DNA from: Sphingomonas qomolangmaensis | Lineage (GTDB): Bacteria; Pseudomonadota; Alphaproteobacteria; Sphingomonadales; Sphingomonadaceae | NCBI RefSeq assembly: GCF_024496245.1 | Contig: NZ_CP101740.1 | Span: 1,054,001 to 1,118,000, forward strand | DNA: 64,000 nucleotides | Direction of reading: 5' to 3' | In this document: piece by piece, positions 9,151-17,732 of the stretch | Position numbering within the stretch: the first letter of the stretch is position 1 | Layout of the letters: every line of letters starts with the position of its first letter | The notes under the pieces: model-generated | What the model saw: only the letters and a program-made list of their open reading frames with translations | What the model was told of the DNA's origin: nothing | Databases searched by the model: none | Translations under genes and position numbers: made by a program

Positions 9151-10434
9151 ATGAGCGATGCCGCCAGCCAGACGATGACGATCGGGGAAAAGCAATATCC
9201 CGTGCGCCAGGGTAGTGTCGGGCCGGACGTCATCGATATCCGCAAATATTACGCGCAGACCGGGATGTTCACCTACGACCCCGGCTTCACCTCGACCGCC
9301 AGCTGCGATTCGGCGCTGACCTATATCGATGGCGACGAAGGCGTGCTGCTGCACCGCGGCTATCCGATCGGCCAGCTCGCCGAACAGTCGACCTTCATGG
9401 AAGTCGCGCACTTGTTGCTGAACGGCGAACTGCCCTCGGCCGACGAGCTCGAAAAGTTCAGCTACACGATCACCCGCCACACGATGCTCCACGAGCAGCT
9501 GGCGCAATTCTATCGCGGGTTCCGGCGCGATGCGCATCCGATGGCGATCATGTGCGGCATCGTCGGCGCGCTGTCGGCCTTCTACCACGATTCGACAGAC
9601 ATCGCCGATCCGCACCAGCGGATGGTCGCCAGCCACCGGCTGATCGCCAAGATGCCGACGATCGCCGCGATGGCGTATAAATATTCGGTCGGGCAGCCCT
9701 TCCTCTATCCCGACAATTCGCTGAGCTACACCGGCAACTTCCTGCGCATGACCTTCGGCGTACCCGCCGAGCCCTATGAGGTGAACCCCGTCGTCGAGCG
9801 CGCGCTAGACCGCATCTTCATCCTCCATGCCGATCACGAACAGAACGCATCGACCTCGACCGTCCGGCTCGCCGGTTCGTCGGGCGCCAACCCGTTCGCG
9901 TGCATCGCCGCGGGCATCGCCTGCCTGTGGGGTCCGGCGCATGGCGGCGCCAACGAAGCCGCGCTCAACATGCTGCGCGAGATCGGTACCCCCGACAAGA
10001 TTCCCGAATATATCGCACGCGCCAAGGACAAGAACGATCCGTTCCGCCTGATGGGCTTCGGTCACCGCGTGTACAAGAACTACGATCCGCGCGCGACGGT
10101 GATGCAGAAGACGGTGCGCGAAGTGTTCGAATCGCTCGGCGTCAACGATCCGGTGTTCGAAACCGCGCTGCAGCTCGAGGAAATCGCGCTGAAGGACGAT
10201 TATTTCGTCGAGAAGAAGCTGTTCCCCAACGTCGATTTCTATTCGGGCGTGATCCTGTCGGCGATCGGTTTCCCGACGACGATGTTCACCGCGCTGTTCG
10301 CGCTCGCCCGCACCGTCGGCTGGGTCGCGCAATGGAACGAGATGATCTCGGACCCCGAGCAGAAGATCGGTCGCCCGCGCCAGCTGTACACCGGGCCGGC
10401 GCAGCGCGACTATGTTCCCGTCGACAAGCGCTGA
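9151..10434 (+). CDS. gltA: Type II citrate synthase
   Basis: A 427-residue citrate synthase that condenses oxaloacetate and acetyl-CoA at the entry of the TCA cycle. Catalytic segments are [22 protein letters not shown] and the [12 protein letters not shown] substrate loop. The length and the N-terminal DVIDIRKYY domain indicate the hexameric, NADH-sensitive type of Gram-negative bacteria. ATG 9151 is preferred because AAGGA lies about 8 bases upstream; in-frame ATGs at 9124 and 9130 overlap or abut the gltX stop and are less likely. It probably shares a transcript with gltX. Confidence 0.96.
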   Translation: MSDAASQTMTIGEKQYPVRQGSVGPDVIDIRKYYAQTGMFTYDPGFTSTASCDSALTYIDGDEGVLLHRGYPIGQLAEQSTFMEVAHLLLNGELPSADELEKFSYTITRHTMLHEQLAQFYRGFRRDAHPMAIMCGIVGALSAFYHDSTDIADPHQRMVASHRLIAKMPTIAAMAYKYSVGQPFLYPDNSLSYTGNFLRMTFGVPAEPYEVNPVVERALDRIFILHADHEQNASTSTVRLAGSSGANPFACIAAGIACLWGPAHGGANEAALNMLREIGTPDKIPEYIARAKDKNDPFRLMGFGHRVYKNYDPRATVMQKTVREVFESLGVNDPVFETALQLEEIALKDDYFVEKKLFPNVDFYSGVILSAIGFPTTMFTALFALARTVGWVAQWNEMISDPEQKIGRPRQLYTGPAQRDYVPVDKR

Positions 10435-10438
10435 GCCG

Positions 10439-10636
10439 ATGCGGCGCCGGCGTATCCTGATGATCGTCGGCGTCGCGATGGCGCTGATGGGGATGTTGTG
10501 GATCGGTCAGGGGCTCGGCATCGTCCGCTGGCCGGCCTCGAGCTTCATGGTTGATCAGCGACCCTGGGTGCTCAACGGCTCGATCCTGGCGGTGCTGGGA
10601 CTGGTACTCGTCTTGGTCGCCCGCCGCCTCCGCTGA
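10439..10636 (+). CDS. Small two-helix membrane protein, unknown function
   Basis: A 65-residue protein beginning MRRRRIL, four bases after the gltA stop. Two hydrophobic stretches (residues ~6-26 and ~42-60) flank a short loop with the motif WPASSFM; the arginine start and the RRLR end suggest both termini are cytoplasmic. Its type occurs as a conserved hypothetical in alphaproteobacteria, as far as I recognise it. It is probably co-transcribed with gltA and meets a minus-strand gene tail to tail 12 bases downstream. Function unknown. Confidence 0.7.
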   Translation: MRRRRILMIVGVAMALMGMLWIGQGLGIVRWPASSFMVDQRPWVLNGSILAVLGLVLVLVARRLR

Positions 10637-10648
10637 ACGCTCGCGGGC

Positions 10649-12013
10649 TTAGTCGCCCGCCGGCAGCGCCAGCGTGAACCGAGCGCCTTGTCCAGGCGCG
10701 CTTTCGACCGAAAGCTCGCCCCCCATCGCCCGCGCCAGCCGCCGCGCGATATACAGTCCCAGCCCGGTGCCGCCGGGTTCGTTGGGATCGACCCGGCCGA
10801 ACTTTTCGAAGATGCGGTGATGGTCGCCGTTGGCGATCCCCTTGCCCTGATCGGCCACGGTCACGCGCGCCTGGCTGCCCACCTTCTCGAGCGCGATCGA
10901 CACGGTGCCGCCGGGCGGCGAATAGCGCACGGCATTGCCGACCAGATTGACCAGGATCTGCAGCGCGCGCCGGAACTCGCCGCGCGCCGCCAGCGTGTCG
11001 GCAAAATCGGGGCGGTCGATCCGCACATCGGCGTTCGCCGCGCGTACCGACAACAGGCCGCCGGCGCGGCGGGCGACGTCGGCGAGGTCGATCGGCTCGA
11101 CCTCGACCCGGAAATCGGCGCGCTCGATCGCTTGCAGGTCGACCAGATCGTCGACCAACCCCATCAGATGCCGCGCGGCGCTGGCGATATCCTGCGCATA
11201 TTCGACATATTCGGGTTTCACCGGCCCATCGGCCTGCGCCCCGATGCTGTCGGCGTGCGCGACGATCCGCGTCAGCGGCATCCGCAGCGCGCGTTCGAGC
11301 CGCTCGCTGAAGGTGTCGGGAAAGGCGGGGGCGCCTTCGTCGATCGCGGGTTCGGCATCGGCGATCGGCATGACGAGGCGGCCCGCGCCGGTAAACCCGG
11401 CGAAGCGCCCCGCCGGGTCGAGCCGCGCGCTTGCCGACAGTCGTACCCGCCGTCCGTTGGTGCGGATCGTCGCCAGCTGGTCGACGAACCCCGTGCTGGC
11501 CGCCGCCGCGGCGAGGATGGCAACGGTGCTGTCGCTCTCATCGTCGAGGACCAGAAAGCGGGTGATCGGTTTGCCCAGCAGCGCGTCTGCATCGAAGGTC
11601 GAATCATCGCCCGACAGCGCGGTAAGGCACATCGCGGCGTCGCTTTCCCAGCGAAAATCCGCATCGGCCTCGTCGAACGCGGCGGTCGCCGCAGCGCCGG
11701 TCGATGGCGGTTGCGGCTCGCGCAGCCGCCATCCGCTCACCTGGAGCAATGTCGCCTCGTCGTCGGGCGTGGCACGTACCCACAAATCGAGATCGTCGTC
11801 GCCATCGGCGACGATCGCGGGGCGCGCCAAGGCGATGCCGAGCCGCCGCGCCAGCCGCGCGACCGTCGCCACCGCGGGCAGCGCCAGGGGTGCGCCGATC
11901 GCGCCCCCCGCCTGCGCGTTGAGCTGCGCCAATCGTGGATCGGCAGCGACCAACCGCCCATGCTCGTCGAGCCGCGCAAGCGCGAGCGCCGGACGCGTGT
12001 CGAAGACGTTCAT
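10649..12013 (-). CDS. Sensor kinase-like protein lacking the phospho-acceptor histidine
   Basis: A 454-residue soluble sensor kinase homologue. The first ~220 residues look like divergent PAS regions. The H-box reads ERALRMPLTRI where SHELRTPL is expected, so the histidine position is Arg241. The ATPase domain is otherwise complete: N-box NLVGNAVRYS, G1 VADQGKGIA, F-box IFEKFG and G2 GGTGLGLYIARRL. It could be a regulatory pseudokinase or modulate a partner kinase. Its ATG shares bases with the stop of the DUF2336 gene (ATGA, 12010-12013), so the two are coupled. No response regulator gene is adjacent. Confidence 0.82.
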   Translation of the reverse strand: MNVFDTRPALALARLDEHGRLVAADPRLAQLNAQAGGAIGAPLALPAVATVARLARRLGIALARPAIVADGDDDLDLWVRATPDDEATLLQVSGWRLREPQPPSTGAAATAAFDEADADFRWESDAAMCLTALSGDDSTFDADALLGKPITRFLVLDDESDSTVAILAAAAASTGFVDQLATIRTNGRRVRLSASARLDPAGRFAGFTGAGRLVMPIADAEPAIDEGAPAFPDTFSERLERALRMPLTRIVAHADSIGAQADGPVKPEYVEYAQDIASAARHLMGLVDDLVDLQAIERADFRVEVEPIDLADVARRAGGLLSVRAANADVRIDRPDFADTLAARGEFRRALQILVNLVGNAVRYSPPGGTVSIALEKVGSQARVTVADQGKGIANGDHHRIFEKFGRVDPNEPGGTGLGLYIARRLARAMGGELSVESAPGQGARFTLALPAGD

Positions 12014-13077
12014 GATCCCAGCGCCGCCAGCGCGTCGCGATAGTCGCGGGGCAGCTTCAATGGCGCGAGCGCTGCCAGCGCATCCTGGGGAGCCACCGCC
12101 GCGAGCGGATCGAGCAGATCGGCGAACGCCTCGATATCCCGGCGCGGGTCGGCCTCGCTGAGCATATAGCCGATCCGCGCAATCGCGGGGCGCGGCAGCG
12201 CCAGCGCGCGCAGCACCAGCCACAGCCGGACATCGCCCGGCTGCACGACGATCGTTCGCACATCTTCGAACGCAATCCGCAATCCGTTCGCGATCAGCGC
12301 CACGAACAGCGCGACGCGGCGCTTGCCCAGCGCCTGTTCGAGCAGGATGGGCAGGTCGGGCTCGGGGGCGTCGATCGCATTCGCCAGCCGAATTGCGGCG
12401 GCTTCGAGCCGGATGCCCTCGTCGTGCGCCGCGAGGCTGCGCAGTCCAGCGTCGGCAAGCGCGCGGTGAGTCGCTGCGTCGCCTTTGCCAGTTGCAGCGA
12501 TCGCCGCGGAGGTTGCCCATACCGTTCGGACGTGCAGCTCGGCCGACAGATCGGTAGCGTAGGGCGGCTGATCTACCGGGGTACGCCGCCGGCTTTCGGC
12601 CGCCAGCAGGGCCGCCGCGCGTTGGGCGACGACCCGATCGGCGTGATCGATATGGCGCACCGGCTCGCCCGATTCGCCATCGGCCAGACGCTCGGTGAGC
12701 AGGTCCATCGCCACCCGGTCGAGCAATTCGCGTGCGACATCGGCTTGGGCCAGCAGATGCGACTGGACCCGTGCAAGGAGGCCTTCGACGGCGATATCGG
12801 CAATCGCTTCGGCGGCCTCGGTTTCTCCGCGGTCGGTCAACAGCCGGATCGCATGGCCGTGAAGGTCGCCGCCGATGGTACCGATCATCGTGCGCAGCAG
12901 CGTAGCCAGCGCAATCCGCGTTCGATCGTCGAGGCGCGCCGCTTCGGGGGCGAGGAAATCGCGAGCCGCCGCGATCCCCGTCGCGCGCGCGCGGGTATCG
13001 TGCGCTGCCGCCTGGGCGAGCAGCACATCGGCGGGAACCGGCTCCCTCTCGCGCATATCGAATTGGTAAGGCGCCAT
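12010..13077 (-). CDS. DUF2336-family protein
   Basis: A 355-residue, largely helical soluble protein rich in Ala, Leu and Arg, with repeated short helical pairs resembling HEAT-like repeats. I assign it to DUF2336, an alphaproteobacterial family of unknown biochemical role, on general resemblance. No catalytic motif, signal peptide or membrane segment is visible. It lies 36 bases after the upstream membrane protein gene and overlaps the start of the histidine-less kinase gene, which points to a shared signalling function. That link is inferred from gene order only. Confidence 0.7.
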   Translation of the reverse strand: MAPYQFDMREREPVPADVLLAQAAAHDTRARATGIAAARDFLAPEAARLDDRTRIALATLLRTMIGTIGGDLHGHAIRLLTDRGETEAAEAIADIAVEGLLARVQSHLLAQADVARELLDRVAMDLLTERLADGESGEPVRHIDHADRVVAQRAAALLAAESRRRTPVDQPPYATDLSAELHVRTVWATSAAIAATGKGDAATHRALADAGLRSLAAHDEGIRLEAAAIRLANAIDAPEPDLPILLEQALGKRRVALFVALIANGLRIAFEDVRTIVVQPGDVRLWLVLRALALPRPAIARIGYMLSEADPRRDIEAFADLLDPLAAVAPQDALAALAPLKLPRDYRDALAALGS

Positions 13078-13113
13078 CGACCCTCGCTTAGCCGCAATGT
13101 CGTTAAAGCTAGC

Positions 13114-14289
13114 CTAAGCCTTTTTCCGCAATATTTCGACAGCAGCAGAAAGCGTTGCCAACGCATAGAGCGCCGCCAGCGCCAACCCGGCCGCAGCGAA
13201 CCCCGCAAGGACGAACGGAAGCAGCACCAGCAGATAGGCCGAGGGGCTGCCCCACCATAGCGGCCCGCGGATCGCGGTCCGTTCGGCGATCGCCACCGCT
13301 GCGAACAGCCCGAGCGCCAGCACCGATGCGGTGGCGTTGCCGTCGTCCCAGCTGGTGGCGAGCCCAGTCAGCAATGCGCCGGTGCCCGCTGCCGCGGCAA
13401 TCGCGATCTCCTGCACTCGGGCGCGCTGATCGTCGCCGCGCAGCCAGCTCAGCAGCGAGCCCGTCGACAGCAGCGCGATCGCCACGACGATCGCGACCAG
13501 TCCCGCGGCGACATGGCGGTACAGCATCGCGGCCACGCCGCCGGCGGCGAACAGCGCTGCGCCCGCGATCACCGCCCACACCGGCACCCCCCGCGCCACC
13601 ATCTGCGGCAGCGCCAGCCGCGAGATCGGCGTGAAGACGAAGCGGTCGGGCCAGTCGACCCGGCTGTTCGCCAGCGCCGCGAGCACCGCATTGCTGCGGC
13701 TGGCGAGCTGGTCGGGGTGGCGAACGACGCCGTGCCCCGCGCGCTTCGCCGAGCCCGGCAGCATCAGTTGCGCCGCGCCGCCCTGCACGCTCACGCGCAG
13801 CAGCCCCGATTGAAAGTCATAGTCGCGCGGCATCTCGGCGATTTCCGCAAGCCGGGCGCTGGTGAGCGAGGCGAGCCCCGCCCAGACATGATCGGCGTCG
13901 ACTCGCTCGACCGCCGCCGGGGTCGCCGAATCGGTGGTCACCATCAGCGTGTCGGGCTGCGCCGCGGCGATCGCGCGCACCGCGAGTTCGGTGGTCACCA
14001 GCGAATCGGCGATCACGACGATGCTGGCGAGCGGATGCGCGCGCGCCGCGGCTTCCTCGGCCGAGCGGACGATGTCGACCGCGACGCCGCGCCGGGTGAT
14101 CCGGTTGACCGCGCCGAGCAGCGCGGGGGTCACGCGCGCCACTGCGACCATCATGTGCGACGCCCCCGCCGCGATCAGCAGCCGCGCCTGGTATTCGAGC
14201 AAGGTCATGCCGCCGAACGGCAGCGTCGCCGCCAGCGCCTCGGGGCGGTCGTCGGCGGGTTCGGTGGCGAAGATCAGGCCGGCGATCAT
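13114..14289 (-). CDS. Membrane protein with degenerate nucleotidyltransferase-like N-terminus
   Basis: A 391-residue protein. The first ~200 residues resemble a sugar-nucleotidyltransferase fold (FGGMTLLEYQARLLIAAG resembles the region after the usual signature) but the GxGxR/K loop is missing. Residues ~235-385 are strongly hydrophobic with about six membrane helices. The layout recalls fused cytidylyltransferase/CDP-alcohol transferases, yet the CDP-alcohol motif DGxxAR...D is absent too. Both halves therefore look catalytically dead. It starts within the anmK stop codon (ATGA) and probably belongs to an anmK-DUF2336-kinase operon. Function unknown. Confidence 0.75.
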   Translation of the reverse strand: MIAGLIFATEPADDRPEALAATLPFGGMTLLEYQARLLIAAGASHMMVAVARVTPALLGAVNRITRRGVAVDIVRSAEEAAARAHPLASIVVIADSLVTTELAVRAIAAAQPDTLMVTTDSATPAAVERVDADHVWAGLASLTSARLAEIAEMPRDYDFQSGLLRVSVQGGAAQLMLPGSAKRAGHGVVRHPDQLASRSNAVLAALANSRVDWPDRFVFTPISRLALPQMVARGVPVWAVIAGAALFAAGGVAAMLYRHVAAGLVAIVVAIALLSTGSLLSWLRGDDQRARVQEIAIAAAAGTGALLTGLATSWDDGNATASVLALGLFAAVAIAERTAIRGPLWWGSPSAYLLVLLPFVLAGFAAAGLALAALYALATLSAAVEILRKKA

Positions 14290-15398
14290 GCAGCAGCCGC
14301 CCGGTGCAGCGTCCCGCCGGTCAGCGGCGCGGCCACGCCGGTGGTGCCCGGATAGCTGATCGGCAGGCGGCGGAGCGACCGCACCGCCATATAGGCGAAT
14401 CCCTCGGCCTCGACCGCGTCGCCGTCCCAGCCCAGGCTATCGGTCGCCTCGGGGGTGAGTCCGGTCCGCTTCGCGATCATCGCCAGCATCGTCGGGTTGC
14501 GCCGCCCACCGCCCGCCACCAGCAGGCGGAGCGGGCGTGCTGGCAGATGGCGCAGCGCGTCGGCCACCGTCTGCGCGGTAAACGCCGTCAGCGTCGCCGC
14601 GCCGTCTTCGAGCGACAGCCCGCGCGCCGGCTGGATCGTGAAATCGTTGCGATCGAGCGACTTGGGTGGCGGCGCGTCGAAATAGGGATGATCGAGCATG
14701 TTGGTCAGCACGATCTCGTCGACCCGCCCCGCCGACGCCAGTGCCCCGTCGGTGTCGAAGCGAAGCCCACGCTCGGCCTCGACCCACGAGTCGATAAGCC
14801 CGTTGGCGGGCCCGGTGTCGAACGCGATCAGCGTGTCGGCCTGCCCGATGAAGGTGATGTTGCCCACCCCGCCCAGATTGAGCACCGCGATCGGCCGTGC
14901 GAGATCGCCCGCCAGCGCACGATGATAGACCGGGAGCAGCGGCGCCCCCTGCCCCCCCGCGGCGACATCGGCACCGCGCAGGTCGCCGACCACGTCGATG
15001 CCGGTAACCGCGGCGAGCGCCGCGCCATCGCCCAGCTGCCAGGTCCAGCCACGATCGGGGCGATGCGCGATCGTCTGGCCGTGAAAGCCGATGACGCCGA
15101 TCTCTTCGCGAGCAATCCCGGTCTTCGAAAGCAACGCCTCGACCGCAGCGGCGTGGCGCGTCGTCAGCAGTCGCTCGGCGGCGGCGATCGCCTGATGCTC
15201 GCCGGGCGTGGCCATCGCGAGCGCGACCTCGGTCGCCGCCGCCAGCAGCGCGCGGTCGGAATCGTCATAATCGCTACCGACGAACCCCAGCGCGCGCACA
15301 AAGCCTTCGCCATCGGTCTCGATCAGCGCGGCATCGATCCCGTCGAGCGACGTGCCCGACATCAGTCCGATCGCCAGCATGCGCGTGTTGTCCGTCAT
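14286..15398 (-). CDS. anmK: Anhydro-N-acetylmuramic acid kinase
   Basis: A 370-residue ASKHA-fold kinase that opens the anhydro ring of 1,6-anhydro-MurNAc while phosphorylating it to MurNAc-6-phosphate during cell-wall recycling. Family motifs are [12 protein letters not shown] at the N-terminus, [29 protein letters not shown] and AGGGRRNP. It is the first gene of a likely four-gene minus-strand operon and is divergent from tyrS across 127 bases. Later recycling enzymes (AmgK, MurU) are encoded near 41-42 kb. Confidence 0.95.
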   Translation of the reverse strand: MTDNTRMLAIGLMSGTSLDGIDAALIETDGEGFVRALGFVGSDYDDSDRALLAAATEVALAMATPGEHQAIAAAERLLTTRHAAAVEALLSKTGIAREEIGVIGFHGQTIAHRPDRGWTWQLGDGAALAAVTGIDVVGDLRGADVAAGGQGAPLLPVYHRALAGDLARPIAVLNLGGVGNITFIGQADTLIAFDTGPANGLIDSWVEAERGLRFDTDGALASAGRVDEIVLTNMLDHPYFDAPPPKSLDRNDFTIQPARGLSLEDGAATLTAFTAQTVADALRHLPARPLRLLVAGGGRRNPTMLAMIAKRTGLTPEATDSLGWDGDAVEAEGFAYMAVRSLRRLPISYPGTTGVAAPLTGGTLHRAAAA

Positions 15399-15525
15399 CG
15401 CCCACCCCTATCGCGGCCAGTCGCGCGAAGTCGAGAGCGTTCCGCTTGTCGCTCCACTCCCTGGACAAGGTAGGGGAGGAACCCCGGCTTCGCACATCGC
15501 CGAAACATGCTATCGGGCACCCGCT

Positions 15526-16758
15526 ATGACCCAATTCGCCTCCGACCTGCTCCGCACTTTGGCCGACCGCGGCTATATCCATCAGCAGACCGACGCCGCC
15601 GCGCTCGATGCGCTGGCATGCCGCCAGGTGGTACCCGGCTATATCGGCTTCGATCCCACCGCGCCGTCGCTGCATGTCGGCAGCCTGGTGCAGATCATGA
15701 TGCTGCGCCGGTTGCAGCAGGCTGGGCACAAGCCGATCGTCCTGATGGGCGGCGGCACCGGCAAGATCGGCGATCCCAGCTTCAAGGACGAAGCGCGCCG
15801 GCTGCTCACGCCTGACACGCTGGCCAGCAACATCGCCTCGATCAAGACGGTGTTCGAACGATTTCTTGTGTTTGGCGACGGCCCGACCGACGCGCTGATG
15901 CTCGACAACGCCGAATGGCTCGACGCGCTCGAATACATCCCGTTCCTGCGCGACATCGGCCAGCATTTCTCTGTCAACCGGATGCTGAGCTTCGATTCGG
16001 TCAAGCTGCGGCTCGATCGCGAACAATCGCTGAGCTTCCTCGAATTCAACTACATGATCCTGCAGGCATACGACTTCCTCGAACTGTCGCGCCGCGCCGA
16101 ATGCCGGCTGCAGATGGGCGGATCGGACCAATGGGGCAACATCGTCAACGGCGTCGAACTCGCGCGCCGCGTCGATTCGACCGAGGTGTACGGGCTCACC
16201 ACGCCGCTGATCACCACCGCCGATGGCGGCAAGATGGGGAAGACGATGGCGGGGGCGGTGTGGCTCAACCCCGAACAGCTTTCGGCCTATGACTATTGGC
16301 AGTTCTGGCGGAATACCGACGACCGCGACGTTGGCCGCTTCCTGCGGCTGTTCACCGATCTGCCGCTCGACGAGATCGCGCGGCTCGAGGCGCTCGGCGG
16401 TGCCGAGATCAACGAAGCCAAGAAGCTGCTCGCCAACGAAGCCACCGCCTTGTGCCGCGGGACCGACGCCGCGATCGAAGCCGCCGAGACCGCACGGCGG
16501 ACCTTCGAAGAGGGCAGCGCGGGCGACGCGCTGCCTACCCATGCTCTCGCCGAGCCGACGATCGGCATCGTCGATGCGATGGTCGCATTGGGGCTCGCGG
16601 CGTCGAAGGGCGAGGCGCGACGGCTGATCAAGGGCGGCGGCGCGCGCGTCGATGGCGTCAAGGTCGAGGACGAAGCGCTGGTGGTGTCGATCGGCGAGGC
16701 GCCGGTCCGCGTGTCGGCGGGCAAGAAGCATCACGGGCTGCTGGTGCGCAAGGACTAG
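15526..16758 (+). CDS. tyrS: Tyrosyl-tRNA synthetase
   Basis: A 410-residue class I aminoacyl-tRNA synthetase for tyrosine. The HIGH-type signature appears as LHVGSL and the KMSKS loop as KMGKT near residue 236; the tyrosine pocket region [10 protein letters not shown] is intact. The C-terminal ~65 residues form an S4 RNA-binding domain ([18 protein letters not shown]). ATG 15526 is chosen because the upstream reading frame lacks family similarity. It is divergent from anmK. Confidence 0.96.
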   Translation: MTQFASDLLRTLADRGYIHQQTDAAALDALACRQVVPGYIGFDPTAPSLHVGSLVQIMMLRRLQQAGHKPIVLMGGGTGKIGDPSFKDEARRLLTPDTLASNIASIKTVFERFLVFGDGPTDALMLDNAEWLDALEYIPFLRDIGQHFSVNRMLSFDSVKLRLDREQSLSFLEFNYMILQAYDFLELSRRAECRLQMGGSDQWGNIVNGVELARRVDSTEVYGLTTPLITTADGGKMGKTMAGAVWLNPEQLSAYDYWQFWRNTDDRDVGRFLRLFTDLPLDEIARLEALGGAEINEAKKLLANEATALCRGTDAAIEAAETARRTFEEGSAGDALPTHALAEPTIGIVDAMVALGLAASKGEARRLIKGGGARVDGVKVEDEALVVSIGEAPVRVSAGKKHHGLLVRKD

Positions 16759-16861
16759 GCTAACCCCCGGTTAAGTACCTCTATTGCCATGCGGTTCATG
16801 CGTGGCGAGCTAGGTGTATGTACCCGGCGATACGGCGCCGGACTGTACCCAGGGGGCGTGT

Positions 16862-17173
16862 GTGAGCAGTGCCGTATCCTATGCCGACCAGCGCGAAGTC
16901 GAACGCGACCTGGTCGATTATCGCGCGCGCGGCTTCGGTCCCGATGCGCGCCCGCTGTCGCTGCAGATCGTCAACATTTCGCCGCACGGGATGATGGCGC
17001 GGCTCGAGACCAACTATGTCGCGGGACAGCGCATTCGCGTGACGCTGCCGGTGATCGGGGTGATGGTGGCCGAGATACGCTGGGCATTGGGCGGGCGGAT
17101 AGGCTGCAGCTTCGACGTCGCGATCGATCGCGCATCCTATTATGAGCTGCTCGCGACGATGCTCAAGCGCTGA
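16862..17173 (+). CDS. PilZ-domain protein
   Basis: A 103-residue protein with a PilZ-like domain: an arginine-containing stretch (DYRARGFGPDARP) is followed by NISPHGMM, which fits the (D/N)xSxxG half of the c-di-GMP-binding motif. The upstream RxxxR half is less clear, so ligand binding is uncertain. GTG 16862 is preferred because AGGGGG lies 5 bases upstream; an in-frame ATG at 16814 lacks a site. The GGDEF/EAL protein at 24-26 kb and the GGDEF protein at the window end could set its signal level. Upstream, TAACC-CCC-GGTTA (16761-16773) is a small dyad. Confidence 0.75.
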   Translation: MSSAVSYADQREVERDLVDYRARGFGPDARPLSLQIVNISPHGMMARLETNYVAGQRIRVTLPVIGVMVAEIRWALGGRIGCSFDVAIDRASYYELLATMLKR

Positions 17174-17176
17174 ACC

Positions 17177-17617
17177 TCAGCCGCGGCGCACGAGCACCAC
17201 GCCGACCAGCACGAACACGACCCCGGCGACGCGCGCAAGGCTTACCGGCGCGCGATCGAGCCCGAACAGCCCGAACTGGTCGAGCACCAATGCGGCGACC
17301 AGCTGGCTGGCGATCATGATCGTCAGCATCGATGCGAGCCCCAGCCGCGGCGCGGCGAAGGCCGCGGCGGCGACGAAATAGGCGCCGTACAGCCCGCCCA
17401 ATAGCATCCACGGCTTGGCGCTCCGTACGTTCGCCAGCGGGGTCCGGTCGGCGGCCAGCCAGATCGCGAACAGGATCGCAGTGCCGATCGCGAACGACAG
17501 CAATGCGGCGACGAGCACCGAGCCGACGCTGCGCCCAAGCGCGGCATTGGTCGGCGGCTGTACCGCTAGGCCGATGCCGCCAAGCAATGCAGCCAGGATT
17601 GGAATGAGATTGCCCAT
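17177..17617 (-). CDS. DMT-family (YdcZ/DUF606-like) small membrane transporter
   Basis: A 146-residue protein with five predicted membrane helices and the family-typical GGIGLAVQPPTNAALGR segment in the first helix-loop. Short DUF606 members of the drug/metabolite transporter superfamily are half-sized and act as dimers or pairs; the substrate is unknown. It lies downstream of recG on the same strand, separated by a large palindrome that may terminate recG transcription. The start is assigned to ATG 17617 without a strong ribosome site. Confidence 0.82.
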   Translation of the reverse strand: MGNLIPILAALLGGIGLAVQPPTNAALGRSVGSVLVAALLSFAIGTAILFAIWLAADRTPLANVRSAKPWMLLGGLYGAYFVAAAAFAAPRLGLASMLTIMIASQLVAALVLDQFGLFGLDRAPVSLARVAGVVFVLVGVVLVRRG

Positions 17618-17653
17618 GGAGGGTGCCCTATCTTCCGGCGCCCGTGGAAGGAA

Positions 17654-17725
17654 CCGTTCGTTTCGAGCGAAGGCGAGAAACCGTTCCCGAAGCCCCGCTT
17701 CTCGACTTCGCTCGAAACGAACGGG
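17654..17725. repeat. Dispersed palindromic repeat, CGTTCG...CGAGAA type
   Basis: Two ~26-base arms (17654-17679 and 17700-17725) are inverted copies with about one mismatch, beginning CCGTTCGTTTCGAGCG on the left. It lies between the recG stop and the DMT transporter start. A related element at 23757-23840 shares the outer CCGTTCG and the central GAGC...CGAA pattern. It could act as a transcription terminator for recG. Confidence 0.8.
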
Positions 17726-17732
17726 TGGGGGG

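Noticed and set aside
16761..16773. TAACC-CCC-GGTTA considered as a CtrA site
   Set aside because: The spacing does not fit TTAA-N7-TTAA; it is kept only as a small dyad in the PilZ entry.
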